Below, piece after piece: positions 8,171 through 17,274 of a stretch of DNA of 64,000 bases. The notes beneath the pieces were generated by a model, which was given only the letters and a program-made list of their open reading frames with translations, had not been told where the DNA came from and ran no database searches. The DNA comes from Parabacteroides sp. PF5-9. GTDB lineage: Bacteria > Bacteroidota > Bacteroidia > Bacteroidales > Tannerellaceae. The stretch's first letter is position 1. Every line of letters starts with the position of its first letter. A program made the position numbers and the translations under genes. Location of the stretch: the NCBI RefSeq assembly GCF_029893105.1, contig NZ_JARXWG010000002.1:124001-188000 (forward strand). Direction: 5' to 3'.

Positions 8171-10204
8171 TTATTTAAAGGTATAACTGACTCCCCCTGT
8201 CAACCAGAAACCCGGTTGCGGAATATTCCCCATATCATTATGCCGAGTATCATACAGGTTGTTTAAATTGAGATGTAATGCGATATCCTGATAATGGTAG
8301 TTCAGTCTTAAATCTAATGTGGAGAAGGCTCGGTAAGGAGTTCGACCGATATCCAACCCATCCTCATAGGCATCATACATTCCCATTCGTTTTTGATACC
8401 TGAAGTACCACCCTGCAGAAAACGCCTTATAGATCCGGTGATTGAATGTCGCAGTAAATTTATCACGAAGATAATTCAGTTTGTACAAGGAGTTTTGTCC
8501 GTTGGTATCACAATCTTGATTCATACGCGCATAATCAAGAGAGAGAGCTGTCTGTTCTCCTAAAACAGGCCATATTTCCGCCAACCTGAAACGTAGACCC
8601 AGTTCAACACCTTGTGTGTTCAATTTGGTATGGTTCCATGAAGCACTCACGGTTCGTCCATCTTCTTTCTCCACCCTGACCCAGTCGATAATATTGCGCC
8701 CCCACATCAAAAAGCCTGTCAGGTAAGCGCTTACAAATGCATCTTTGTATTTAAACCCCAGATCAACAGATTGTGAACGTTCCGGTAGGAGATTATCGTT
8801 ACTGTCGTGTGTCTCTGTTGTATAATACAATTCCGTAAACGACGGCATTCGGGTAGAATTCCCCCAGGTGGTGTAGATATTTATCTTGTAATTGGGCCGG
8901 TAAGCCACACTGGCAGAAGGGTAAAATTTATATTTCCCTTTTTCCAGTGTATTATGATTCATCAATGCGCCTAGGGATAAAACAAAGTGTTCGAGTTTGG
9001 CCGTATGTTCTAAAGTGACGCTGGTATTCAGGCGATCATCGTAATTCTTAAAATGACCGTGTGGTTCAGCCATTGGTTTTCCTAAAACATTACTTATAAT
9101 ATCTTCCCGTCGTATTTCAGTTCCTATACTGGTATGACCAAGTTTCGATTCATACTGCATGATTAGATTGGTACCGTAAGTATCACCCCGGTGGTAATTT
9201 TTTCCATTTTCAGTCCCCCTATTGAGTTCAAAGGTATCATAATGTCTGAACCAGTAAATGATCGGTATAAATTTCAGCTTGGAACCAAACTCTCCTTTCA
9301 ATGTACCCAAATACCGGCTGGTATGATCGTATTGATGGGGAAACTTTGCGGTATAAAAACTATTGGCTCCATATTTCTTGTCATTATAACCAAGATTAAT
9401 ATCTACTTTCGAATTCTCTTTAAACTGAAGACGGGTTTGTCCAAGAAGGTTATACAGGTTATAATCGGTATTATCCGTATATCCGTCGGAGGAGTTATGT
9501 CCTGCCGAGAGAGAGGTCGTGGCTATCCCCCATTTAGCCGCTCCACGTACTTCCAGTGCCCGAAGATTATGCATACCGCCTTCAACACGGGCATATCCTT
9601 TTGAATTGACGTTCTTTTTGGTGATGATATTGATTCCTCCGGCAAATGCACTTGCCCCATAAATCAAAGCGGATGGGCCATGAATAATTTCGATACGTTC
9701 GATGTCGGAAAGGTTGAAAGGAATGTCTAAACTATAAACTCCGGTGTGTGAGTTGGAGAGGTTGACTCCATTAAGTAGTATGGCGGTTTGGTCTTTTGAT
9801 CCTCCTCGGATAGAAATGTCTGATTGTACGCCGTGTCCTGCTCGTTGGACAACATCTATATTGGCGGTATAGATTAATAGGTCTTGAAGGCTTTGGACGG
9901 GCGCCTGCTCAATTTGTTCTTGGGTGACTACTGTGACCAATTTTGCCGTTTGATTGATCGGCATGGCCACCCGTGAGGCTGTAACCATAACTTCTTCAAT
10001 CTCCTGCTCCACCATCTCCGGTGTTTTCTGTTGCTCTTCTGAGGTTTGTGCCCAAACACCCATTGTTGGAACGATGGTAAGCACACATCCTGTGATCACC
10101 CCGATATTCACCACCTTGTGCATACTGTTAAATGCACTGTATGCTTTCCGGGCAAATCGTTTAAACCGGAAAACATCTTTTCCATAAAATCGTTTTTTCT
10201 TCAT
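8171..10204 (-). CDS. TonB-dependent receptor, BtuB-like
   Basis: This 677-residue outer-membrane receptor has a long basic N-terminus (MKKKRFYGKDVFRFKRFARK) before the export signal ending VWAQ. A plug domain follows (about residues 90-205: VVTQEQIEQAPVQSLQDLL, IERIEIIHGPSALIYGASA), then a beta-barrel ending in VSYTFK. This unusual N-terminus resembles that of Bacteroides cobalamin receptors, so vitamin B12 is the favoured ligand. That is a recollection of family features, not a search result. It has no riboswitch of its own; only 65 bp separate it from rarD. The YiiX-like gene follows directly. Confidence 0.85.
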   Translation of the reverse strand: MKKKRFYGKDVFRFKRFARKAYSAFNSMHKVVNIGVITGCVLTIVPTMGVWAQTSEEQQKTPEMVEQEIEEVMVTASRVAMPINQTAKLVTVVTQEQIEQAPVQSLQDLLIYTANIDVVQRAGHGVQSDISIRGGSKDQTAILLNGVNLSNSHTGVYSLDIPFNLSDIERIEIIHGPSALIYGASAFAGGINIITKKNVNSKGYARVEGGMHNLRALEVRGAAKWGIATTSLSAGHNSSDGYTDNTDYNLYNLLGQTRLQFKENSKVDINLGYNDKKYGANSFYTAKFPHQYDHTSRYLGTLKGEFGSKLKFIPIIYWFRHYDTFELNRGTENGKNYHRGDTYGTNLIMQYESKLGHTSIGTEIRREDIISNVLGKPMAEPHGHFKNYDDRLNTSVTLEHTAKLEHFVLSLGALMNHNTLEKGKYKFYPSASVAYRPNYKINIYTTWGNSTRMPSFTELYYTTETHDSNDNLLPERSQSVDLGFKYKDAFVSAYLTGFLMWGRNIIDWVRVEKEDGRTVSASWNHTKLNTQGVELGLRFRLAEIWPVLGEQTALSLDYARMNQDCDTNGQNSLYKLNYLRDKFTATFNHRIYKAFSAGWYFRYQKRMGMYDAYEDGLDIGRTPYRAFSTLDLRLNYHYQDIALHLNLNNLYDTRHNDMGNIPQPGFWLTGGVSYTFK

Positions 10205-10236
10205 TTTTTAATGATATTATTAAATTAAGAAATTAT

Positions 10237-10261
10237 TAAAAAGAGGTTATCAAAAGCCTCT
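10237..10261 (-). terminator. rho-independent terminator of rarD
   Basis: Read on the minus strand, AGAGG (10261-10257) and CCTCT (10246-10242) form a short stem followed by TTTT. It sits between the rarD stop and the receptor start, so the two are separate transcripts. The stem is short. Confidence 0.55.
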
Positions 10262-10269
10262 ATGTTGTT

Positions 10270-11178
10270 TTACGATGTCGCAATTGTCACCTTTTTCCCT
10301 TTCAGAATACTGATCGTATAACACGCCAACCCTGCCCAAACAAAAGCAAAACAGATCAGATACTCTATCCCGAAAGTCTCATTATAAACAAATACGCCAA
10401 GAAGTAGCTGAAGAGTCGGACTTAGATACTGAATAAACCCCATCGTGGAGAGTGGTATGACCTGTGCCGACTTGCCGAACCAAAAAAGCGGAAGGGCTGT
10501 CACAAGGCCACTTGCCACCAACAGCAAACTCGTTAGGGTCGACGCAGGGAAAAAAGAGACCTCTCCACCACTTCTCCCTGTATACAATAAAAACGCCAGA
10601 GCAAACGGAAAAACAACCATTGTTTCTACCGTAAGCGCAGGCATAGACTCCAGTTGAGCTTTCTTTTTCAACAACCCATATAAGCCAAAAGTGACCGCCA
10701 AAACAAGTGATATCCAGGGAAACTGACCATAACTGATTGTAAAATAGGTAACACCGACAAGCGCCAGTACAACAGCTATCTTTTGCATGGTTGCCAAACG
10801 CTCCTTTAGAAAAACATAACCCAAAAATACATTCACCAAAGGATTAATATAGTAACCTAACCCCGCCTCTACAATATGATTACTTGCTACGGCATAGATA
10901 TACATGCCCCAATTTGCCGTAATAACCAATCCGGCTAAGCCGAGCCGGAACAAAATACGAGGCTGTTTGACATAGCTGATAAATGTTTGCCGGTTAGTCA
11001 AAAATACCCAGACCAAGAGCAAAACAAACGACCATACAATCCGATGAGCCAACACATTAGCGGCCGGTATTCCTGTAATTGCTTTCCAGAAAATAGGAAA
11101 AAGCCCCCAGGCAATATAACAGACCACAGCATAAATAATCCCTTGATTATAAGTCAATTTATTCTGATCAGATGACAT
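10270..11178 (-). CDS. rarD: EamA/RarD family permease
   Basis: This 302-residue inner-membrane protein has ten hydrophobic helices and the RarD signature near the N-terminus (YAVVCYIAWGLFPIFWKAI). GFIQYLSPTLQLLLGVF in the second half is typical of the RarD branch of the drug/metabolite transporter superfamily. Substrate is unknown for the family. The gene is transcribed away from aldA; the intergenic region holds a palindrome array. Confidence 0.88.
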   Translation of the reverse strand: MSSDQNKLTYNQGIIYAVVCYIAWGLFPIFWKAITGIPAANVLAHRIVWSFVLLLVWVFLTNRQTFISYVKQPRILFRLGLAGLVITANWGMYIYAVASNHIVEAGLGYYINPLVNVFLGYVFLKERLATMQKIAVVLALVGVTYFTISYGQFPWISLVLAVTFGLYGLLKKKAQLESMPALTVETMVVFPFALAFLLYTGRSGGEVSFFPASTLTSLLLVASGLVTALPLFWFGKSAQVIPLSTMGFIQYLSPTLQLLLGVFVYNETFGIEYLICFAFVWAGLACYTISILKGKKVTIATS

Positions 11179-11290
11179 CGTCTTTTCTATAATTAAGCGG
11201 ACAAAGGTAAAGAATTAATCTAAATGTATTTCATACGATTGGTCGATTGTTTCTTCTGAATATAAATGTGGAAAGATTATAAAGAAAAAA

Positions 11291-11378
11291 TCGTTTGACA
11301 ACTGTCAAATGATCGTTTCACAATTGTGTAATAATCGTTTGATAATTATAGAATGATCGTTTGACAATTGTCAAACGA
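11291..11378. repeat. tandem 22-bp palindromic repeat array (array B), four units
   Basis: Four contiguous 22-bp units start at 11291, 11313, 11335 and 11357, each beginning TCGTTT. Their central cores are GACAACTGTC, CACAATTGTG, GATAATTATA and GACAATTGTC. Unit 4 is a perfect 22-bp palindrome, and the others keep arm pairing despite changed bases. The array lies in the 367-bp gap between the divergent rarD and aldA genes. I see no other clear signal in that gap. Confidence 0.92.
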
Positions 11379-11545
11379 ATCTGTGTTCAGCATAAAATGA
11401 CAATTTTCCTATCTAAAATCCATTCTGGCAAAACGTTAATGTATCATTTTTGACAGAAGTAAAATCAGAATTAGAAACCCGTTGTATAACAGAATAAATA
11501 CTTTAGCAACGCAAAAGCTGCTATTCATACTTAATATAATATACC

Positions 11546-12982
11546 ATGAAAGAATTAAAAAGCTTTATTAACGGTAAGTTTGTCGAAAATACCAGTGGAA
11601 AATGGATTCATGTACTGAATCCTTCAACAGAAGAGGTGATCTCCTTAATGCCTGACGGCACCAGAGAAGAAGCTATCGCAGCCATCGAAGCTGCTGAAAA
11701 AGCGCAGGAGAAATGGGAAAGTACCCCATCATCAGTAAGGGCTTCATATCTTATTAAAATGGCAGCAGGTATTCGTAAGCGTGAAAAAGAACTTACTGAT
11801 ATTATTGTACGCGAAGGCGGTAAAACACAAGGGTTGGCAAATGTAGAGGTATTGTTTACGGCTGATTATCTGGAATACATGGCAGGATGGGCACGTCGTT
11901 ACGAAGGTGAGATCATCCCAAGCGATCGTCCGAAAGAAACGATTATGCTTTTCAAAAAAGCGATCGGTGTAACTACCGGTATACTTCCATGGAACTTTCC
12001 GTTCTTCCTGATAGCACGTAAAGCAGCACCTGCTTTGATTACTGGTAATACAATAGTCGTAAAACCAAGTCAGCAAACCCCCGAAAATGCGTATGTGTTT
12101 GCACAGATTGTAGAAGAGACAGGTCTTCCGGCAGGCGTATTCAACCTGGTAAACGGGCGTGGATCGGTCATCGGCAACGAGTTGGCAGCGAATCCGAAAG
12201 TTGGTATGGTGAGTCTGACAGGTAGTGTTGCTGCCGGCGTTCAGACAATGGCTGCAGCAGCAGCAAACGTGACCAAAGTGTCACTGGAGTTAGGCGGAAA
12301 GGCTCCCGCTATTGTTATGGCAGACGCAGATATCGACTTAGCCGTAAAATCAATCATTGCATCACGCGTGATCAATACCGGTCAGGTTTGTAACTGTGCT
12401 GAGCGTGTCTATGTTGATAAAAAGATAAAAGATGTATTCATGGAGAAACTGATAGCCGGCATGAAAGCTGTCAAAGTCGGTAATCCGAGCGAAACAGCCG
12501 ATCTGGATATGGGTCCCCTTATTGATGCGGCATCGCTGAAATCAATTGAAGATAAAGTTGAGAATGCAATCAAACAAGGAGCAAAACTGTTATGCGGAGG
12601 TAAACGCATCGGCAACAAAGGATACTTCTTTGAAGCTACCGTCCTTGACAATGTTACACAGAAAATGGACATTATTCAGGAAGAAACCTTCGGACCAGTA
12701 TTACCGGTCGTTGAGTATACCGATATGAATGATGCTATTGCATGGGCTAATGATTGCGAATACGGCTTAACATCATCCGTATATACTCAGAACCTTGACA
12801 ATGCTTTTAAACTCATGCGTTCACTGAAGTTTGGTGAAACATACATCAACCGCGAGAACTTCGAAGCAATGCAGGGATTCCACGCGGGCTGGCGTAAGTC
12901 GGGTATCGGTGGTGCAGATGGCAAACATGGTTTGGAAGAATATCTGCAAACACACGTGGTTTATTTAGAAACTCAGATTTAA
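11546..12982 (+). CDS. aldA: lactaldehyde/glycolaldehyde dehydrogenase
   Basis: This 478-residue cytoplasmic NAD-dependent aldehyde dehydrogenase closely matches E. coli AldA in length and pattern. The catalytic Cys motif is GQVCNCAERV (first Cys is residue 282), the general base lies in SLELGGKAP, and cofactor contacts include PWNFP and SLTGSV. It would oxidise L-lactaldehyde from fucose or rhamnose breakdown to lactate. It is first in an operon with lutABC (23-bp gap), which can then oxidise that lactate to pyruvate. Confidence 0.93.
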   Translation: MKELKSFINGKFVENTSGKWIHVLNPSTEEVISLMPDGTREEAIAAIEAAEKAQEKWESTPSSVRASYLIKMAAGIRKREKELTDIIVREGGKTQGLANVEVLFTADYLEYMAGWARRYEGEIIPSDRPKETIMLFKKAIGVTTGILPWNFPFFLIARKAAPALITGNTIVVKPSQQTPENAYVFAQIVEETGLPAGVFNLVNGRGSVIGNELAANPKVGMVSLTGSVAAGVQTMAAAAANVTKVSLELGGKAPAIVMADADIDLAVKSIIASRVINTGQVCNCAERVYVDKKIKDVFMEKLIAGMKAVKVGNPSETADLDMGPLIDAASLKSIEDKVENAIKQGAKLLCGGKRIGNKGYFFEATVLDNVTQKMDIIQEETFGPVLPVVEYTDMNDAIAWANDCEYGLTSSVYTQNLDNAFKLMRSLKFGETYINRENFEAMQGFHAGWRKSGIGGADGKHGLEEYLQTHVVYLETQI

Positions 12983-13005
12983 CAACCGAACATTAGATTA
13001 TCTTT

Positions 13006-13746
13006 ATGAAAATCGGATTATTCATACCTTGTTACGTAAACGCGATCTATCCCGATGTGGGTGTCGCCGCCTACAAACTGTTGACGTATTTGCAACAGGA
13101 TGTGGATTTTCCAATGGATCAGACCTGCTGTGGCCAGCCAATGGCCAACGCAGGTTTTGAAAAAGAAGCCATACCGCTGGCGAAAGCTTTCGAACAGCAG
13201 TTCGAAAAGTATGACTATGTAGTGGCTCCCTCGGCAAGCTGTGCGTCGTTCGTTAAGTTCAACTATCCGCGATTGTTGAAAGACGAAGGGCATCTGTATC
13301 AAACCAACACCAAGATATACGATATCTGCGAATTTATCCACGATATACTAAAGCCAGATGCGCTACCGGGATACTTCCCGCATAAAGTAAGCGTTCATAA
13401 TAGTTGTCATGGTGTACGTGAGTTGAAGTTATCATCGGCAAGCGAACTGAATATTCCTCGTTACAATAAGCTGATCAATCTATTGCGATTGGTTGACGGC
13501 ATAGAGGTGGTTGAACCTGAGAAACCAGACGAATGTTGCGGCTTTGGTGGTATGTTCGCCATTGAAGAACCTGAAGTTTCTACTTGCATGGGCGAAGATA
13601 AAGTCAAGGCACACATAGCAACCGGAGCACGGTATATTACCGGAGCAGACAGTTCCTGCCTGATGCATATGCAAGGTGTCGTGGAAAGGCAGAAACTTCC
13701 TATTGAGTTTATTCACATTGTTCAAATTCTATCTACTGGCTTATGA
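13006..13746 (+). CDS. lutA: L-lactate dehydrogenase complex Fe-S subunit LutA/YkgE
   Basis: This 246-residue protein contains two Cys-rich (CCG-type) domains. The visible ligand motifs are QTCCGQPM, SASCASF, HNSCHGVREL and DECCGFGGMF. It is a subunit of the three-protein iron-sulfur lactate oxidation complex LutABC. Its stop overlaps the start of lutB by 4 bp (ATGA), showing translational coupling. Confidence 0.92.
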   Translation: MKIGLFIPCYVNAIYPDVGVAAYKLLTYLQQDVDFPMDQTCCGQPMANAGFEKEAIPLAKAFEQQFEKYDYVVAPSASCASFVKFNYPRLLKDEGHLYQTNTKIYDICEFIHDILKPDALPGYFPHKVSVHNSCHGVRELKLSSASELNIPRYNKLINLLRLVDGIEVVEPEKPDECCGFGGMFAIEEPEVSTCMGEDKVKAHIATGARYITGADSSCLMHMQGVVERQKLPIEFIHIVQILSTGL

Positions 13747-15125
13747 GCACTATTCATGGTAAAAAGGCCGCAACCTTTATAGCTAACCGTCCACAGGAAC
13801 AATGGCATAATGAGACACTGTGGATGGTGCGAAGCAAACGCGACCGGCTGGCGATGCAAATACCCGAATGGGAACAACTACGTGATCTATCCGACCAGAT
13901 CAAACGGCATGTTGTCAGTCATCTGGATACGTATCTCCTTCAGTTCGCAGAGAAAGCAGAAGCAAACGGGATTATTGTACATTGGGCAAACAACGGCGAA
14001 GCACATAACCAAATTGTGTATGACATTCTTCGGAAAAGGAATGTCAAGAAGTTGGTGAAGAGTAAGTCGATGCTAACCGAAGAATGCGAGTTAAACCCAT
14101 TTTTAGAGAGCAAGGACATCGATGTGGTGGAGAGTGATTTGGGTGAACGCATCCTTCAGCTGATGGATGAGAAGCCCAGTCATATTGTAATGCCTGCTAT
14201 CCATCTGAAACGTCAGGAAGTAGGAAAACTATTCGAAAAAGAGATGCAAACCGAGAAGGACAACAGCGATCCTACCTACCTGACACATACGGCAAGAAGA
14301 TTTCTTCGAAATGAATTCCTGACAGCCGATGCATCCATGACCGGAGCAAACTTCGGAGTAGCCAATACGGGTGAGATAGTCGTTTGTACCAACGAAGGAA
14401 ATGCCGATATGGGAACAGCTCTGGCTCCTGTTCAGATTATTTCGATGGGTATAGAAAAACTGGTTCCCGACAAGAAAGCATTGAGCGTATTCACCCGATT
14501 GCTGGCTCGTTCGGCTACCGGTCAGCCTATCACAACCTACACCTCGCATTACCGTAAACCGAGCGAAGGAAAAGAAATTCATCTTATTATTGTAGACAAT
14601 GGTAGAAGTAAACTATCAGGAAATGCAGAACATTATCAATCACTGAAATGTATTCGTTGTGGGGCTTGTATGAATACTTGTCCGGTTTATCGCCGTAGTG
14701 GCGGATACGCATACACCTATTTCATACCGGGACCTATCGGTATCAATCTGGGAATGGCTAAGGATCCGGTGAAGTATCACGATAATGTGTCTGCTTGTTC
14801 GCTTTGCTATTCGTGCAATAATGTCTGTCCGGCAAAGATCGATCTGGCGGATCAAATCTATCGTTGGAGACAGAATCTGGATAGTTACGGCAAGGCAGAC
14901 CGACTGAAAAAAACAGCATCGTATGGTATGAAGTATATGTTCGGCAGTCCTCCCCTATTCCGCACGGCACTCAAACTGGCACCTGTCGTAAATGTAATGC
15001 CACGCTTCATACTCTACAACGGATTGAACAATTGGGGAAAAGGCAGAGAACTGCCTAAGTTTGCGAAAGAATCGTTCGTTAGTATGTGGAAAAAGGGTAA
15101 AGTACAACAAAGCAAACAAGTATGA
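13743..15125 (+). CDS. lutB: L-lactate dehydrogenase complex Fe-S subunit LutB/YkgF
   Basis: This 460-residue protein has an N-terminal LUD-type domain (about 70-300) and two 4Fe-4S clusters, CIRCGACMNTCPVY and CSLCYSCNNVCPAK (about residues 305-365). A C-terminal region (DUF3390-like) follows. It transfers electrons within the LutABC complex. It overlaps lutA and lutC by 4 bp each. Confidence 0.93.
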   Translation: MSTIHGKKAATFIANRPQEQWHNETLWMVRSKRDRLAMQIPEWEQLRDLSDQIKRHVVSHLDTYLLQFAEKAEANGIIVHWANNGEAHNQIVYDILRKRNVKKLVKSKSMLTEECELNPFLESKDIDVVESDLGERILQLMDEKPSHIVMPAIHLKRQEVGKLFEKEMQTEKDNSDPTYLTHTARRFLRNEFLTADASMTGANFGVANTGEIVVCTNEGNADMGTALAPVQIISMGIEKLVPDKKALSVFTRLLARSATGQPITTYTSHYRKPSEGKEIHLIIVDNGRSKLSGNAEHYQSLKCIRCGACMNTCPVYRRSGGYAYTYFIPGPIGINLGMAKDPVKYHDNVSACSLCYSCNNVCPAKIDLADQIYRWRQNLDSYGKADRLKKTASYGMKYMFGSPPLFRTALKLAPVVNVMPRFILYNGLNNWGKGRELPKFAKESFVSMWKKGKVQQSKQV

Positions 15126-15697
15126 ACACGAAACAAGAAATAATAGACTCTATTCGCAAACAACCTATTGAGAAAATTGATATGCCTGATTTGAGTAGTC
15201 TTCACTTTCCTATCGAAGACAAAGAAACGACATTTATCTCCTCTTGTGAATTCGTGGGTGGCAAAGTTGTTTCATTGAACGAGCAATCATTAGACTCTAT
15301 CATCAAGAAATTATATCCGGAAGCCAAGAGCATTGTGACCAACTTATCTATCGAAGGTATGAATACCATCCATCCTGACGAATTCGACACTCCACATCAA
15401 CTGGCAAATACCGACGTAGCCATCATAGAAGGAACATTTGGAGTTGCCGAGAACGGTGCAGTCTGGATCCCCAAGAACACTAAACACCGTGCCCTCTACT
15501 TCATAGCGGAGAATCTCATCATCCTATTGGATAGAAACAAACTGGTATCGAATATGCACGATGCATACGACGAGATCAGCGACCTGGAATATGAGTTTGG
15601 TGTATTCATCTCCGGCCCATCTAAAACAGCCGATATCGAGCAAGCCCTCGTCATCGGTGCCCATGGTGCCAAAGAGGTCACTATTGTGTTAAGATAG
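15122..15697 (+). CDS. lutC: lactate utilization protein LutC/YkgG (LUD domain)
   Basis: This 191-residue LUD-domain protein completes the lactate oxidation complex. The conserved segment VAIIEGTFGVAENGAVW and the C-terminal HGAKEVTIVLR are typical. It is the last gene of the operon. The 3' flank is the chromosomal side of the mobile-element junction, so any original downstream gene context may lie beyond the element. Confidence 0.9.
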   Translation: MNTKQEIIDSIRKQPIEKIDMPDLSSLHFPIEDKETTFISSCEFVGGKVVSLNEQSLDSIIKKLYPEAKSIVTNLSIEGMNTIHPDEFDTPHQLANTDVAIIEGTFGVAENGAVWIPKNTKHRALYFIAENLIILLDRNKLVSNMHDAYDEISDLEYEFGVFISGPSKTADIEQALVIGAHGAKEVTIVLR

Positions 15698-15820
15698 CCG
15701 AATTGATATACAGCGAAATAATGTCTAAATCGTGGGACTTTTTGAAAAACTAAAAAGTCCCACAATTTGAACATGAAAGATTTACTTTTTCTGTATTTTC
15801 CTGCCGGTTGGCACAAAAAT

Positions 15821-15855
15821 AAGATCCCTAATTCCGTATGGGAATCAGGGATCTT
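15821..15855 (-). terminator. displaced tRNA-Lys terminator
   Basis: AAGATCCCTAATTCC (15821-15835) pairs with GGAATCAGGGATCTT (15841-15855). On the minus strand it is followed by TTATTTTT. It lies at the same distance from the tRNA 3' fragment as the active copy near 29271, so it is the old tRNA terminator left on the far side of the element. Confidence 0.7.
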
Positions 15856-15877
15856 ACATTGAATGGTCTTTTATTTT

Positions 15878-15896
15878 GGTGATTTGCCTGGGGTTC
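15878..15896. other. attachment site, left (tRNA-Lys 3' fragment)
   Basis: GGTGATTTGCCTGGGGTTC is identical to 29348-29366 within the tRNA-Lys gene. It carries the last part of the tRNA (acceptor strand and T-arm). The match ends at 15896, where element sequence begins. Confidence 0.88.
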
Positions 15897-16125
15897 TGAA
15901 CCTGTCAAAACCGACCAGTATATCAATAAGTTATAAATTCAACTTTTTGTAAGTCCCATGATTTACCCATGAGCAACCTTCGCTGTTTTACATCGACATG
16001 CGCACATGTTTGAAGGATGTAATACAAAGGTAGTGATTATTTGGAATTCAGGGGCTTTTCCTATAATAAATATTTTCTCTAACAATAAAAGCGAGCCTTG
16101 AAAACTCGCTTTTATCGTCTTTAGA

Positions 16126-16422
16126 TTATTTTTCCTGCCATGATTCTTGATAATGGCTCTCTAACAGTTTCAGTACATCCGACTGTCGATAAAGAACTTT
16201 ACCCGATATTTGTATATAACTGATTACTCCGTTATCCCGCCAATCCTGCAAAGTGCGTGTACTTAGATTCAGCAACTTACTTACATCATTGTTTGTCAAA
16301 TACTTCTCTCCGTTTAGGTGGGGTGTTCTTCTTTTCAGAGCTTCCCTAATTGCTTCCTGCACTTCATCCAACGTTTGGAATAAAGATACTATTGCTTCCG
16401 ATCTCTTATCTAACATATCCAT
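16126..16422 (-). CDS. helix-turn-helix (excisionase-type) DNA-binding protein
   Basis: This 98-residue protein has an N-terminal helical region and a MerR/excisionase-like HTH_17 domain (YLTNNDVSKLLNLSTRTLQDW, then a wing ending GKVLYRQSDVLKLLE). Such proteins in Bacteroides elements regulate excision and transfer genes. It is the gene nearest the left attachment site and belongs to a run with the DUF3876 gene and a second HTH gene. The exact role is unknown. Confidence 0.75.
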   Translation of the reverse strand: MDMLDKRSEAIVSLFQTLDEVQEAIREALKRRTPHLNGEKYLTNNDVSKLLNLSTRTLQDWRDNGVISYIQISGKVLYRQSDVLKLLESHYQESWQEK

Positions 16423-16454
16423 ATCAAGTTATTTTTAGTTTCGCAAATAATCTC

Positions 16455-16712
16455 CTAACGGAGTAAGGTTAATACATCCTGTTTGCTATCATAACTGATA
16501 GATGCTCTTTTCAGGTTGTAGTTGATAAAGAAACCGTCTTCATCTTCCATAATTTCATAGGTCGCCGGGCTTGCCTGATGGGTAGTCTCGTTTATGTGGA
16601 TTATGCTTAACATATAAAGCCTTCTGTCCCGATAGACAATAATTGTCGGATTCAGATTTACACTTTCCCAATTTCCTGTCAGAGTCTTTAAGTCAAAGAC
16701 CTTCTCTTTCAT
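16455..16712 (-). CDS. DUF3876-like small protein
   Basis: This 85-residue protein has the pattern of DUF3876, a family common on Bacteroidota mobile elements: GNWES near the start, then IIVYRDRRLYMLSI and ISYDSKQDVLTLL at the end. Function is unknown. It overlaps the upstream HTH gene by 4 bp, so the two are coupled. Confidence 0.65.
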   Translation of the reverse strand: MKEKVFDLKTLTGNWESVNLNPTIIVYRDRRLYMLSIIHINETTHQASPATYEIMEDEDGFFINYNLKRASISYDSKQDVLTLLR

Positions 16713-16999
16713 TTTCCATTCTGTTTAGAGATTAGGGAATCCTTGAGTAACGCTTCCACATCGGATGCCTTATAGTAGCATTTGTTGTTGACCTGTGAGA
16801 AGGAAATCTTACCGCTATTCCGGTAATACTGTAATGTACGCTTGGAAATGTTCAAGAGAGTACAAACATCCTGATTGTCGAGCCACTTACTGTCGCTGGC
16901 TTGGTCAACCTCACACCATTGTTTAATCTGTTTGGCAAATACTTCGAACCGTTCCTTTATATGCTCGAAGGCCTTGCCTTCTATCGCTATTACTTCCAT
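16709..16999 (-). CDS. helix-turn-helix (excisionase-type) DNA-binding protein
   Basis: This 96-residue protein is related to those at 16126 and 20766. Its HTH_17 domain is WLDNQDVCTLLNISKRTLQYY with the wing NNKCYYKASDVEALL. It heads the three-gene operon at the left end of the element and is likely an excision or transfer regulator. Confidence 0.75.
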   Translation of the reverse strand: MEVIAIEGKAFEHIKERFEVFAKQIKQWCEVDQASDSKWLDNQDVCTLLNISKRTLQYYRNSGKISFSQVNNKCYYKASDVEALLKDSLISKQNGK

Positions 17000-17206
17000 A
17001 TTAATACTTTTTAATGTTATTACTTAAATCGGTCTCATTGCAATGATTTACCGACAAAGAAAAGTGAAATATGGACTGATTTACAGAAGTTTGATGAAGT
17101 GGCAGAAAGTGGAAGCGGTTGGCATAATCAAGCAACTCTCCACACATATTTTTTCTTTTTTAATTGATATACATTCTATTCATGAAGGGAATAGATAAGA
17201 CAATAC

Positions 17207-17257
17207 TTTTTATAAATTTACTCTTTTCGCAAGCGAAAAGGAAGAAATTTATAAAAA
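17207..17257. repeat. long inverted repeat in a 373-bp gap
   Basis: TTTTTATAAATTT (17207-17219) pairs perfectly with AAATTTATAAAAA (17245-17257). It encloses a second perfect pair, CTTTTCGC (17223-17230) with GCGAAAAG (17233-17240). CCGCTTGCGG follows at 17258. It lies between the left HTH operon and the two-gene cassette. It may be a bidirectional terminator or a protein site. The rest of 17000-17372 holds a plus-strand promoter (17275-17304) and no gene. Confidence 0.75.
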
Positions 17258-17274
17258 CCGCTTGCGGCTTGGTA

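Larger units (their letters stand above)
15711..15896. repeat. left copy of the imperfect direct repeat flanking the element
   Basis: This segment aligns with 29159-29366 with scattered differences. It has the same start (CAGCGAAATA), the same two inverted repeats (GTGGGACTTTTT pair and the AGGGAT terminator) and the same 19-bp end. The copy here lacks about 22 bp present on the right just before the shared GGTGATTTGCC. The inverted repeat at 15732-15763 (GTGGGACTTTTT / AAAAAGTCCCAC) is part of it. Confidence 0.85.

Noticed and set aside
8171-10204. Riboswitch control of the BtuB-like receptor
   Set aside because: Only 65 bp separate it from rarD, and they contain a terminator and no cobalamin riboswitch motifs.
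11291-11378. CRISPR array
   Set aside because: The units abut without unique spacers, are palindromic, number only four, and no cas genes are present.
15732-15763. Terminator of lutC (GTGGGACTTTTT inverted repeat)
   Set aside because: There is no T-run after the stem on the plus strand, and the same hairpin occurs at the other end of the mobile element, so it belongs to the duplicated flank.
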